A stretch of 64,000 bases of DNA from Pithys albifrons albifrons (lineage: Eukaryota > Chordata > Aves > Passeriformes > Thamnophilidae). The first letter of the stretch is position 1, and every line of letters begins with the position of its first letter. The stretch covers positions 2,435,001 to 2,499,000 of the forward strand of contig NC_092474.1 in the NCBI RefSeq assembly GCF_047495875.1, given 5' to 3'. The notes under the pieces are model-generated. The model was given only the letters and a program-made list of their open reading frames with translations. It had not been told where the DNA came from and searched no databases. The translations under genes and the position numbers were made by a program. This document shows, piece by piece, positions 11,741-23,100 of the stretch.

Positions 11741-14700
11741 TTTCTTAAGAAAAGATGTACTTGTGAGCTCAAAGAGGGGAGGGGGGAAAGGATGAAAAAG
11801 ATATTAAGGGAAGAGATTTGGCGTGTAACTCAAAGGACTTGCTGCAAGTGCAGCAGACAGCACTTGTTGAAAAATAGACCTTGAGCCATCTGGTACCAAA
11901 ACAGAAGTGGGATAGAGCCCTTGTGATGACTGAGATGAAGGAGCTTTTGCTGTAACTCATTTTTACAATAGCTGTGCTACTTAATTCTGAATTCAGGGAC
12001 ATGCAGGGCCAGGCGATGCAGGTGCAAGTGTGTGGTTAAAACATTTTCTTCCAGGAACTGTCAAAACCCCGCTCTGAGCTGTGTGGGAGGGAGGATGGGA
12101 TTTTCCAGCAGAGCTGGCCTGGGGGAGAAGTGGGTGGGAAGGAAGCAGGGAGGCTTTTCTCAGGGTGTTTGTAGTCTGTGGAAAAGCCAAGTTTCCAGTT
12201 TATAGCCCTGCTAATGACCTGCCCTCCACGCAGAGCCCGTGCTGGGTGTGCTGGGGGAAGGTGCTGAGCAGGGTGTGAGCTGTTGGAGCTGCTGCTGATC
12301 TGCTGCTCCCTCGCACCACTGTGGGACTGCCCAGGCTGTTTTGCCTGCAGCCTCTCCGGGGTGGAAGCATCCTTACTGTGTGATGAACTCTATGGTCCGT
12401 GTCTCCTGACTACTTTGCATACAACCAGTAAGAGCTCTCCAACCTTATTAGTTCTGTGAGAGCTGCTTCCCCACGAGTGTTCACAGTGTGCTCTGGAAAC
12501 ACGTTTTTAAACAAAACCCCACCTTGCAGGTGAAGAAACTGATACATAAAGCAGATAACTGAGCTTAGCAAAGCACTGCAGAATCTCTGTGGGTATGTTG
12601 GGGAGGAGAATGCTGGGCTGCTTGTTCCTTCCCCAGGGTTCTTTGGGATAATTCTCTTTCCTTAGATGAACTAGAATTCACTTTTCTTTAGTACACGTTC
12701 CCAGCCTGCCCAGTGATGCCATCCATGAGGGAAAACTGCTGGTCTCATCACGTGGTGGGTCTGGCTCGGTGGACATTAGGTCAGACATAAGGAGAAAGGA
12801 TGGCTGAAATGCCTCAGGATAATAACTGTGAGATTCTTGGTCTGCAGGGGCAGCCACTTCCAGGTGGTTTGTGTTATCCTGAGTAGGTAAAATCCAAACA
12901 GTTTAATTATCTGAGCATTGAGGGGGCTGACTGCAAAGCAGAAAAACTTGGGATGTTCCCAGGAGCCTGTCAGTAATTCCTGCTTCTGGAGTTATCAAGC
13001 TTTTCTTGTGCTGTTTTCTTTTGGGTATATTCTAGCACTTTATCTCCCAGTTCTGGAAGACACAGGGAAGTACAAAGATGACTAAAACTGGAAATTTAAT
13101 TCCACAGTGTCCTGGTGGTTTGCAGATGTCCCTGAAATGATTTTAACAGCCCTTCCCACTTTTCAGTATGCTAATGCTGCAAAAGGGGGCCAAAGTCTGC
13201 TGTAATAAGTTACTATTTACCCCACATTTTAGTGTTTTTTTGGTTTTTTTTTAGCTTGGGTGTGTTTTTGACCTAAAACTAAATCAACAACATTTAAAAC
13301 AAACAAGCAAAAACATTTACATGACCTGCTGTTTGCTTAATACAGGAGTGTAACTTAAATAATGTAAACAGAGGAAGAAAGGAGGGCAAGATTAAGCCAA
13401 AAATCAGTCTAAAACCACATTTACCACCAACCTGGACAATATGAGGCAAAATCTTTCTTGGTTCCTCTGTTCCTCACACGTGCATGCCTTTGGCAAGGAT
13501 GATTAAAGTCTGTGCTGCTTCCCCTCTAATGTGAACAAAGCCCTTCAGAGCCCTATTCTAGTTTCCTCTTAGCATCGTGTTTGGCTTCCTTTGGGACTGA
13601 CCTTTAACTGCCCACAGCCCACCTCCATCCTGTTAGAGGGCCTGCAGAGAGTTACTAAGTTAAACATCATAAATCCCACTATAAATGATTACACAGAGCT
13701 TTTCACTAACAATCTTCTGTGGGGATATCAGGCTTGATAGAAGCATAAATCATTTAAAGAACATCTGCCTAATGAGGGGTAACCTGGAACTGCTTCCCTG
13801 AGCCTGAGTGTACCAAGGGGAAAAAAAAATTGTAGCCAATTGCCCTATTTTAGCTGGTGCCTGCTGGGTGCAGGTTGGTTTCTGTTGTCCCACATGGGAC
13901 TCACCCACATTCCCTGACAGCAACATTTGCTCTGCCTGCAAACCATGGCACGAAGAGTTAGGGCTGTAAGCAAAGTTTGGTGTGTGTGGTTGTAAAGAAA
14001 GAAAATATGTCTAGACAAAAAGTTCTACAGTGGCAGATGAGTCAGAAGAGGAAACCTGAGCCAAGTTGTGCTGTGGTCTGGGAGGTCTAGTTTATGAAAT
14101 GGCAGCAGAACTGGGGAGGCTGAGAACAGCAGCCCTGATCTAGGAGGTGGGTAGAGAATGTACCTGGACTTACCTGTCCAAGCTCTTACTTGAAATGTTG
14201 TGGCTGGACATGTAGCATCTGTTATGGTAATACAGGAGGGTGCTGAACACAAGACTCATCACCAGTGCAGTGGTTGGATTTGTCAGGAAAAGAACGAGGT
14301 GAATTTGAAGGAGGGAATCTAATAAAGTTAAGAATCATAGTAGATAAGGAAATTGCTGATAAATACAAGGGTTGAGTTTCAGAGAGAGCCTGATGCATCC
14401 TTGAGGACTCATCAAGGGTGAATCCGGGCTAACAAGTGTTTACAGATAATCCTGAACAGAGAACAAACTTGGGACTTGAAAAGTCCTTTCTGTCTGTTCA
14501 TTAGGTGTGATGCAAAGACTTTGAGTTTGCTGTTGTCAGTCACAGTTAAGCCAATTTATGACTTTGACCACCTGTCAAACTGATGGCAGAGGGACTGGTG
14601 GATAAGGAGTAGAAAATGGAAGCTTTTCCATTTAAAATCCCTGAATCATCAGGAAAGCTGTAAATAAGCAGCAGCAGTAACCTTGGAATGCAGTTGAATC

Positions 14701-15340
14701 GCTCTTGCCATGCAAATTTGACTGCCAGATGCTCATGGCAAGTCTTCATAGAATGGTTTAAAACTGCTGCTCCCTGATGATAGATTTAGCAGAGGTGACT
14801 AGCAAGAAGCAGGATAATTATTATAAAACTAAAGTTCTTGTCACACACAGCTGGTCCCAGAGATTTCAGGAAACCCATTGCCTCTCTTCATAAATAACCT
14901 TTCTGGATGTGCAAGTTGTCTGTCACCTTATGGTGGGGTCACTGTTGGCTGTTACTTCTCTCCATGACCTGCCAAGACCATGCCTTGGATCTCACTGCTG
15001 TGATTAGAACTGAGACAGGGAGGTCAGGAATAGTTCAGCCTTTTCCTTGTGCTGCTGAGGATGAAGTCAATAGGAAGTAAATATTATTGACTGCTGTTTT
15101 CATTCAAAAATCAAGATTCATTGAGGTGAATCTGAGGTCAATAGAAGCTCTCAAGGGAGGGGAGACCAATAAATCATGACCCTGAATAAAACAATATTTG
15201 TAATGCAGCTAATTTTGGATATTGAATGTTATCTGATCTAGTGACTTTTTTTAAAATTGTCTTTCTAGTCTTACTGCAGTTATGTGCTCTTTAACTACAG
15301 TGGATTGAATTTCTTTATAAAGAAACTGTAGAGGAATTTA
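11741..15340. other. Unique non-coding sequence, no gene seen
   Basis: A purine-rich run lies near 11773-11795 and T-runs near 13234-13255. Between them is ordinary unique sequence with open frames of at most 77 codons and no recognised domain. No RNA gene or repeat family was seen. Confidence 0.55.
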
Positions 15341-15342
15341 AG

Positions 15343-15412
15343 TCAGAAAGGAACTTTGGGGCTTTACTGGTCCAACCTCTGCTTAGGCTGTGGCCAGCTT
15401 TCAATTAAAACT
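15343..15412 (-). repeat. Worn CR1 LINE fragment (3' end region)
   Basis: The segment reads like the reverse complement of the CR1 3' untranslated region: a GAAAGGA...CTTTGGGG block, then CTGGTCCAACCTCTGC, then a GGCCAGCTTTCAA block, in the order expected for CR1. It is more diverged than the two copies near the right end of the window and lacks the 8-bp tail repeat. The sequence after 15418 is not recognisably CR1. It is an old fossil with no coding content. Confidence 0.5.
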
Positions 15413-16598
15413 CAGTATTTCTTCTGTGTTGTGGTGATCCCGACCATGGGCACTTTACACAGTCTTCTCCCAAGGAGCTTTCTCATCTCTCCTTAGGCCT
15501 TGGATCTAAAGAAGCAACCAGGACAACATGTTTGAGTAAAGTATAACAACAGGTTTTAAACAAAGGAATATGCTTTTGATTTATCATTATGTTTTAGCTT
15601 TGGAGCTGGAATGAACATGTGCAAATAGAACAATGCTGAGGCTCAAGAACTGGTACTTCTGAAGGAAATATGTTTATGTTGTATATTTATTCTGTACTTA
15701 CAGCAGTTGAGGTCATCAGCTGGGTTATGGGGGCCTGTGGAGTGCCTCATTTAGGGGCATAAAAGCTATGAGGAAGTGTTGTGTAGTATTTTAACAGAGT
15801 GAGGGGCTGTCCAGCTTCCTGCTGGAAGGTGGAATATTCAGCCCTGCCTTTGGGGCAATAGAAGGCTACCCTTCTGATTTTTGCTGAGGATCTGAGATGT
15901 TTGAGGAAGCCTTATATTCCAGAAGTGCTAGAGGCTCTTGTGAAACACAGTCCACCTAAATACATTGCAAGTGAGGTGAGCTAAAGCTCACTAGAGTATC
16001 AAGTGTTGGCCACCTTTATGCATCTTCATGATGATGCCATGAATGACCCTTCCCCCCAAAAACAGGACTTCGAGCCACGTTAGTGTAGGGTAAGATAAAA
16101 AGTAAAGGTCCTTTAATAGCACAGGGCCTACAGCCCACAGGAATACAGGATGACATGCATGTGTCCCAGTTCTTGTTTCCATGGCTTTTATAATAAGATC
16201 CCTCCAATCATTGCTTTACACATTTCTCAGTCCAGCCCCAGTCCCACCCTTGGACCAACCCCTGGAATTGGGTCTGGGGTCATCAAGACCCTCTGTCTTC
16301 ATCAGCTCTTCTTCCTCAGGCACACAAAGGTCTCTTGGAGTTCATCCAGTTCTGGCTTTTGGGTCACTCTTACCTGTGTTTATGTTTCATTCTGTGGGCC
16401 TTCTGATATCCTTCAGCTCTACCTTGGAAAGGAGTCTAAACAAGATTAATTAACTAAAGGAATTTGAGCTCCCTGTTCTGGGACAGAGGTAGAAATAGAA
16501 AGGCATTAAACTTAAACTGTTAGAAATATTAACCCTCTAAAAATCTACAAAATGTGAAAATCAGAACAAAAACCCCTTTGGCATCAATGAAGTGGGCT
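15413..16598. other. Unique non-coding sequence, no gene seen
   Basis: The stretch between a CR1 relic and an LTR is of ordinary composition. The overlapping open frames at 15991-16207 (minus) and 16150-16453 (plus) are short, mutually overlapping and without recognisable protein content. Confidence 0.5.
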
Positions 16599-17225
16599 TG
16601 TCCTGGGTTGAGCTGGCAAATCACCAACTGTCCAAGACAGAGAGAAAGGGTTCCTCCTCCCCCCAACCAGCCAAGGGAAAAAGAAGAGGGAGAGGGGAAA
16701 AAAACTCCAAAGTAGGTTTATGCTGAAACTAACTATATGTATTTATACAGAAAAGATAAAATGAAGAGAAAACTACAATATAACACACACTTACACAAGT
16801 TACATATATATAACAAGGAATAACTTCCCACTCCCCAATTAATACAAAATGTATCACTCGAAATCTATAAATATTCTAAAAGACACCTAGCAAGAAACAG
16901 AAAGAGTAACAACAAAAATGTTTCTACTTCCCTGAATTCAAACAAAATGCCAGCAGGGGCAGCAGGAGCAGAGCAAGGCCTGCTCCAAGACAGAGGCTGG
17001 ATCACATCTGGCTTGTACCTCGGTCATGGCAGAGCTGACCAAGCCACTCCCACACACTGGATTTTACACCCTTTGAGATGATGGAGTATGGTATGGAATA
17101 CAATATTACTGGCTAGAAGAAGTCAGCTCTGAGCCAGCTCAGCCCAGCTCAAGTTTGCTGACAATTTCAGGCCTAGTCTGAACTTCAAAACCTAAATTTA
17201 GGCCCACCTGGCCAAACCCATAACG
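16599..17225 (-). mobile_element. Probable solo LTR of an endogenous retrovirus (ERVL-like style)
   Basis: On the plus strand the segment starts TGTCCTGGGTTGAGCTGG and ends CCAAACCCATAACG. Read on the minus strand it starts CGTTATGGGTTTGG and ends CCCAGGACA, a layout familiar from bird LTRs of the TG...CA type, with the terminal TG changed to CG. The 5-bp string GGGCT sits immediately before (16594-16598) and immediately after (17226-17230), as expected of a target-site duplication. On the minus strand the middle has a TATAAATA string and long T- and C-rich runs. No primer-binding site, polypurine tract or gene follows, so it looks like a solo LTR left by recombination. The class is inferred from style. 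An alternative right end at 17237 gives TGTCCT/AGGACA inverted termini but no target duplication. Confidence 0.6.
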
Positions 17226-19969
17226 GGGCTAAGGACATGGTTATAAAGCACAGATTGCCATGGGGAATTCCAGCTAGTTTTTAATGATTTTCCTTGGATA
17301 CTAAAAGCAGAGTAGCTGAACTTCCACAAAGTTGGAATGGATGGAGCTCTTTCTCTATATGAACCTTACCTGGGTGTAATCGAGTTCTATTTCCAGCATT
17401 GCTTTGTGCAGTGTGAGTATATCCAAGTGTAGGATATGTCTGCAGGAGGAAGGATTTATTTTGGGGAAGGGGACACAAGCAGAGATGGAGGGGGAAGTGC
17501 TTAAAGTACAATCCTTGGCAAGTGTAAGTCTTTTAGAGCATCTTTAATTGAATCAGACAATATGAATTAGACAGTATTCTCACTAAAGATTTCACAGTTT
17601 CTTTTGGGCAGAGTTTCCTTTTTCCCTACATGTGTGTTCATGGCCTGGATTGATGTGGCTTCATCTTGCAGCTGGGAGCTGTGTACCTTCTCTCAGCCCA
17701 AAGCAGGGCAATTTGATTAGATTGTCAGCTGGTCTAAATAGCTGTTGCTCCACAGAAGTCGGTGGAGTTTTGCCAGGTTATACCAGCTGAGAATGTGACC
17801 ATCTTTTTTACGGAGTCACGTTTCTAACCCTTGCTATGCTCTTAAATTCCTGAGCTGAAGCCAGCCCCTGTGATAGCTGCAGGGTAGGATTTTCAGAAGC
17901 ATCCAGCCTTGGCCTAACTCCACTCCCTCAGCAGTAGAGGGATGTTTGTTGTGTTACTGCATCCAGCCTCAGAGTCTAATGGGTTGGATTCGATTTGGCT
18001 GCTGCTGGAATGCTGAGGATCTTGTCCTCCAGCTTCAATCCACAGAGAGCAGCAAGGCTGGGCTGTTTCACAGCTGCCTGAGGATTGGGCCTTGAGTCTG
18101 CTGCTTGTTGTAGTCACCAAAAGAGGTTGGCAATTAGGGCAAGCTGCCTCTTGTATGTCAACAGTGCATTTCCTTCCCTGCCTGGAGATGTTTGAGTCTG
18201 ACATCACTTGGGATGGTTGTTCAGATGCAGCAAGTGCTATGGGAGTAAGCATTGCCTCCTGGCTGCTCTCCCAGTGGCCTGGCAGGTGTTTGCATGGCCC
18301 TGCCATGTGCTGTTGGAGCTCCTGGGCATGCATGGATTGACCTGTGGGCACAGGGCAGCTGTTCAGCCCTTTGCTAGTAAACAGCATTTCAGCCCTTCTG
18401 CAAATGCTCCCTTGTCCACTGTTGCCCTGTGTCCATGTGGAAGAACAGGACAGGCTGTCTTTGTGGCTGAGAGCTGCTCTCTCAGATCAGATATTGTGCT
18501 GCTAAGAGTGCAGATGCAGGTTCTGCTTCTTTTTGCCTTTTTTTTCCATCCAGGGTTTGTTTAGGCTTTGTGTGTGTTATTGCCAGTCACTCAAAACAGG
18601 AAGGGAAGAAGGGACGGCCTCTGCCTGGCTCTTGCCAAGGCGTTTGCTGCAGGATTTCCAACTGCAGCAGGGATTTCAGAGGGAGGAAATTATTTTCTGC
18701 ACACTTCTTCCTCAAATCTGCCTCCTACTCTAACATTAGAGAGCATCTAAAAGTAGCTGCCAGAGCAGCTGCTGTGCCAAGTACAGCATTCCCCAGTGGG
18801 ACCACCCTTCCAGGGCAAGCTTCAGCCCACCATGGGGCTTAACGCCAGAGAGAAGGTGGCTGTGTTGACTGAATTGCCACTATTCTTCCATCTGCCTAAG
18901 TGGAAATGCCTCCCTCAGCAGCCTCTGCATAGCTCATCTTTTCTCCTACCCAAAGCCTGAGGTGGCTTTACCTTTTCCCCACTGTGCTCTTGTCTGCTGT
19001 GCCTCGGAGAGCAGGAGGTGCCAGCACAGCTTTGCCTTTGGCTCGGTGCCATCAGCTCTGTCTGACAGAGGGTGGCAGCTCGCCAGCCCTGTCATGCCTC
19101 TTGCAGTGTGAAATCAGAGTGGGTAAATTCCAGCTACTTCAGTGGGAAATGGGAGTGGTTCCTCTGTGACCAGGGAGGGCTGAAAGCACCACCAAGCTCC
19201 AAATGGTTAGTGGAAAACTGAGCATGCAGCTGTATATAACACACACTGGTTCTTGTGATGTCTGGAAGTTTGTGTGGAACTGGGAATCTCGGGATGCTGA
19301 TCCACGAATAAACCCTGAACTGCTCTCCTTCATGAGCTGACCCTTGTAGTGTTTTGCAGCTCAAAGTTTGTTCTGATTTACATTTTGTGAATTTCAGAGC
19401 TTTGTGTTTGTTCCATTATTATTTTTCAGGGTTTCAGATTAAGGATAATACTTGCTGAAGGCTTTTGAAAAGCCAAAGATTTATCATTGTTTTTATATTG
19501 CCTAATTCTGTGTGAACTGAAGCAATGTAAGAAAACAGGGAAAGCCCTGAGAGAAAAAGACATTTAAAACACTTTTTCTCTGCTGTAATAGCCACACCCT
19601 CTGACCTTGGGTTGGATCTTGGAGTGAGTCAGATCTAGGGCACTGTTTCAGCAAGTTTTGGTTGAAGTGTTGTATTCCTCACTCCAGCAGGTCAGTTCAT
19701 TTTAGGCTACTACACACCCAGCCTTGTTCTACCACTGCTTGGGTCCATGGGACATGTGCTGCATGAGGGTAGGCCCTATTCTGAATCAAGCAGGGCTCAG
19801 GAGATACAGAAAAGAGGCAGGATTCTCCTCCTAGGAAAGAGAGAACTGAAAAGAGTCTCACTGAGGGTTGTGAAATCCTGAGTGAAACAAGAAAACTGCA
19901 TTTTCTCTTGTAGGATGTGACTTCAGGAGCATCCAATGTAACAGTCCCATGGCAGACCTGAATCAGAGA
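17226..19969. other. Unique non-coding sequence, no gene seen
   Basis: The stretch is moderately GC-rich at 17.9-18.4 kb, where open frames of 157 codons (minus, 17914-18387) and 118 codons (plus, 18208-18564) overlap. Both lack recognisable motifs and are probably an effect of few stop codons. No repeat family was recognised. Confidence 0.5.
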
Positions 19970-20110
19970 GGACATCCTTCCTCACACAGAGCACTGACAG
20001 GCTGTGTTCTGTCCTGCCCTGCCACAGGGGTTGTAGTTGTTGAGTTTTTGTGTGTCTCAAAAAGGAATTGGATGAGTTGAAGGAAGAAATTGAGAGCTAT
20101 TAAATAAAAA
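19970..20110. repeat. Possible ancient CR1/L3-like LINE relic
   Basis: The stretch AAAAAGGAATTGGATGAGTT followed by GAAGGAAGAAATTGAGAGCTATTAAATA resembles a motif shared by old CR1 and L3-type elements, in which a 'ttggatgagttcatggagga' phrase precedes a '...gctatta' phrase. The upstream part from 19970 may belong to the same element. Divergence is high and the orientation was not determined. Confidence 0.3.
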
Positions 20111-23100
20111 AGCTTTCATCAGCTGTGGCCACAGCGTGGGCTCACAGCACAGACAGACAGTTAACAGGTTCCTGCAAAAGGGGCTTTGGTAACTGCTCTG
20201 ATCATCTCAACTAACTTCATCAGGTGTCTGTCAGACCTCTGAGAAATGTTTCCAGTGCTAATCTACATATCGTACCAGCAACCCATCTCACTCCTGCTCC
20301 CTTTGCTGCCTGCATAAAGGTCAAAAATAATGATTGAAAATAAATAAATAACTTAATAAAACCCCACTGCTTCCCTCTCAGGTCATCCAAGCTTGAAATA
20401 AATCATCTTTCTATTTCTGAAGGCACAGATGACTTAAGCCAAATTGCATTTGGAGCCATTATCCTCACACTTATTTATGCTGTCGTGTCTTGTGCTAACA
20501 CTTTGTGAAATATTTATTTGCTCCTGGTCTCCCGCAGCTTAGCTCTGGATTCATGAGGCTCCTGTGTCATGTCTCTATTCTCTGCAGCTGTATTCTGTCA
20601 AGGAAGGAGAAAATGAAGACTCCAATCTGTGTTTTACATTATAACAATATACTGGACATCACTGTAGGTAAAGCCATTCAGCAGGTGGATGTTTTGTTGG
20701 CATGTGCTGGGCCCGTGGGTTGTGTTACAGTAACTAAATGTATGTGTGGTCACCAAACTTCATTGATGATGAACAATTCTTCTACATGTGCTTCCCAAGC
20801 TTGTCCTTGCCCTACAGGTCTCAGGTAACTTGCATGAAAGTTTGAGAGGAAATGGGCATATCCTAAAAGACACCAACACATGACTGAGTGGGTCAAGAGA
20901 TGTGGTAATTACAAATTTCAGATTCTGTCTGTGTGAAATGCTGTAAATACATTTATCTGTTACTCTGTGGTTGGAATCAACCCCATAAGGATCTGAAATG
21001 GCTTCCCCAGGCCCAGTGCCAGCTTCCCTTCCCTTGTCTGGAGGGGAAATGGGCTGTGGCAATGCTCTCTGCAGTTCCCCTGCAGACTGCAGGCCTGGAA
21101 AGATGAAATCTGTCTGCTGGCCTTCCTTCCTCTTCCCTCCACTTATCAGAAGCACTAGTGCAAGTGTCTGTCTGAAGCTCTGCAAGAAGATAGACTGTGT
21201 TTGCTGCGTTGGGATCAGGGTATCGGCTGATTTAAGATATTGAGGTGCAGTTGTAACACTTCTCTGAGGCAGCAGAAGTCTGGTGGAAAGAAACTGTCCT
21301 CTTGTTTCCAGCTCTCAGCTCAAATCCAGGTTAGAAAATCTGATTGTCATTTGCATTGAATTGTCAGTGATTAGTATAAAATGTGCTAACAATTCTCAGT
21401 CCAGTTATGGACAAGTTTATTGTGTTTGAGAACCACTAACAGAGCTGGCTCCTTATCTGCTCAGAGCTGCCAATGGTTGAGCCAGTACTGACTGTAACCT
21501 GCCTACATCTTTAGAAATGGTGTTTAAAAGGTGTCAGGGTTGTGGCACATGATTGTACCACGTCAATTTTGGTGGTGTAAAATTGAACTTACCAGTCTGA
21601 TGACATCACTAGAAACCCACCCACAGTCTTAATCCAGTTTTAGCTAAATATATTTTCATATTTACACAAATATATATATGGGGAAAGAGCTGCTAAACTG
21701 CTGCTGCTGTTTCTTGGTGAATTACACCAAGAAGCTCCTTCTGGTGTTAGCTTTAAGTGACATTTACTGTGTAAATGACACTGACATTCAAGCTGAGGTG
21801 TTGGCTCTCACAGCAGTTTGCTGGTTCCTCCCAGGGTGCCCAGGAGAAGAGCCTGCAGCAAAGAGCTGCTGCTGTGCAACAGGTGCTGCTGTGGCTGTTT
21901 GGGGAGGAGAGTGAGTGAGTGGAGCCTTGTTCTCACTTCAGCACTTTCTCCTTCCTTTTCTGTCTCCAGGAGACCTGGGGACACGTTGATTTAATAGTTG
22001 TGTTTCTGCAGTGAGTGCTGCTCGTGTGTGCAGCACAAGCCCAGGGACGTGCTGCCTTATTTACAAAATGCCTTTTGCTAAACATGTAGCAGAGGTCAAT
22101 GGGTTGTCTTTAAAGGATTGATCATTTCAGGAATGGGAGAACAGAATGGCACGACCAAAAATTGCTGTACACTGTGTGTGTGCAACAATCTGCTAAAGGA
22201 TGAGAAATTTGTATTAGGTGCTGCATAGCTTTGCTAGAAGAAATTGTGATTTATTTATTTTTAACCTGAGGACAAGCTTTTAAAAGCTGCAAGCAGAGCT
22301 TTTCAAAGGACAAGTGGGAGTTAGTTGCCTAATTCACATTGACTTTTGGGGAGATCTGGTTGCTGAGCTGCTCTTTATGGCTTTCAAAAATCTCCCCTTA
22401 GTTCACATAATCTCTCTGTAACCCCTTTTTAATTAGCTTGTCTTTCTGGAAGAAGAGACCAAGAAGTCACATTCAAAGATTATTGCTCCTCTAGCAGCTG
22501 CTGGAATAGCTCAGTTAATGCTGCAAAATGTTATTGCAGGTCCCAGCAGCGTGTCTGGTCTGCCTTCCCATTCTAATTTGGCTGAGGGATGTAAACTGCC
22601 CCCAAACAGTTATCCAGACCTGTTTGTAGCTGGTGACACCCTGCTATAGCACCAGCTGGCCTTTTATCCAGATAGCCTGACTTTGAATCTCTTGGCAGAG
22701 CAACATAGTTGAAAGGGAGAGAAATAAGAGACTGGGGGTGCTACAGAAAATCAATGCCAAGAGCATGTCTATGCCAAACAGGAGATAATGGTGCTGCCTT
22801 CACTGTCCCAGGCTCTCCATCTGCAGCTCCTGCCACAGCTACGCTCCTGCTGTTTGGGATCAAGAGGAAAATGTCAGTCCTGTAGGCAGTATTTGAAGAT
22901 GCAGCCTAAAGTTATGTAGAGAAAATCAAAGTTTTCTTAATGGGAAGTTGGGCTTCTCCAAAGAATTTGAGATGGGGACTAAGAGAGGTTTCTGAAGCTG
23001 CTTAATTTGGTTTTGCATCTATAATAAGAAGTTCAACTCTGAATTTGTATAATGAAATAGAAGCATTGAAGGAGCCTGGTGAATTTGGATGCTTGAGGGA

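Noticed and set aside
17226..17237. Alternative LTR end giving TGTCCT/AGGACA inverted termini
   Set aside because: It provides no target duplication, whereas ending at 17225 leaves exact GGGCT repeats on both sides.
17914..18564. Overlapping frames of 157 (minus) and 118 (plus) codons
   Set aside because: Both strands are open in a GC-richer, stop-poor stretch. The peptides have no recognisable features.
21421..21440. Possible hAT-type transposon terminus (GTTTGAGAACCACT)
   Set aside because: The match is too short, with no second terminal repeat or 8-bp target duplication found nearby.
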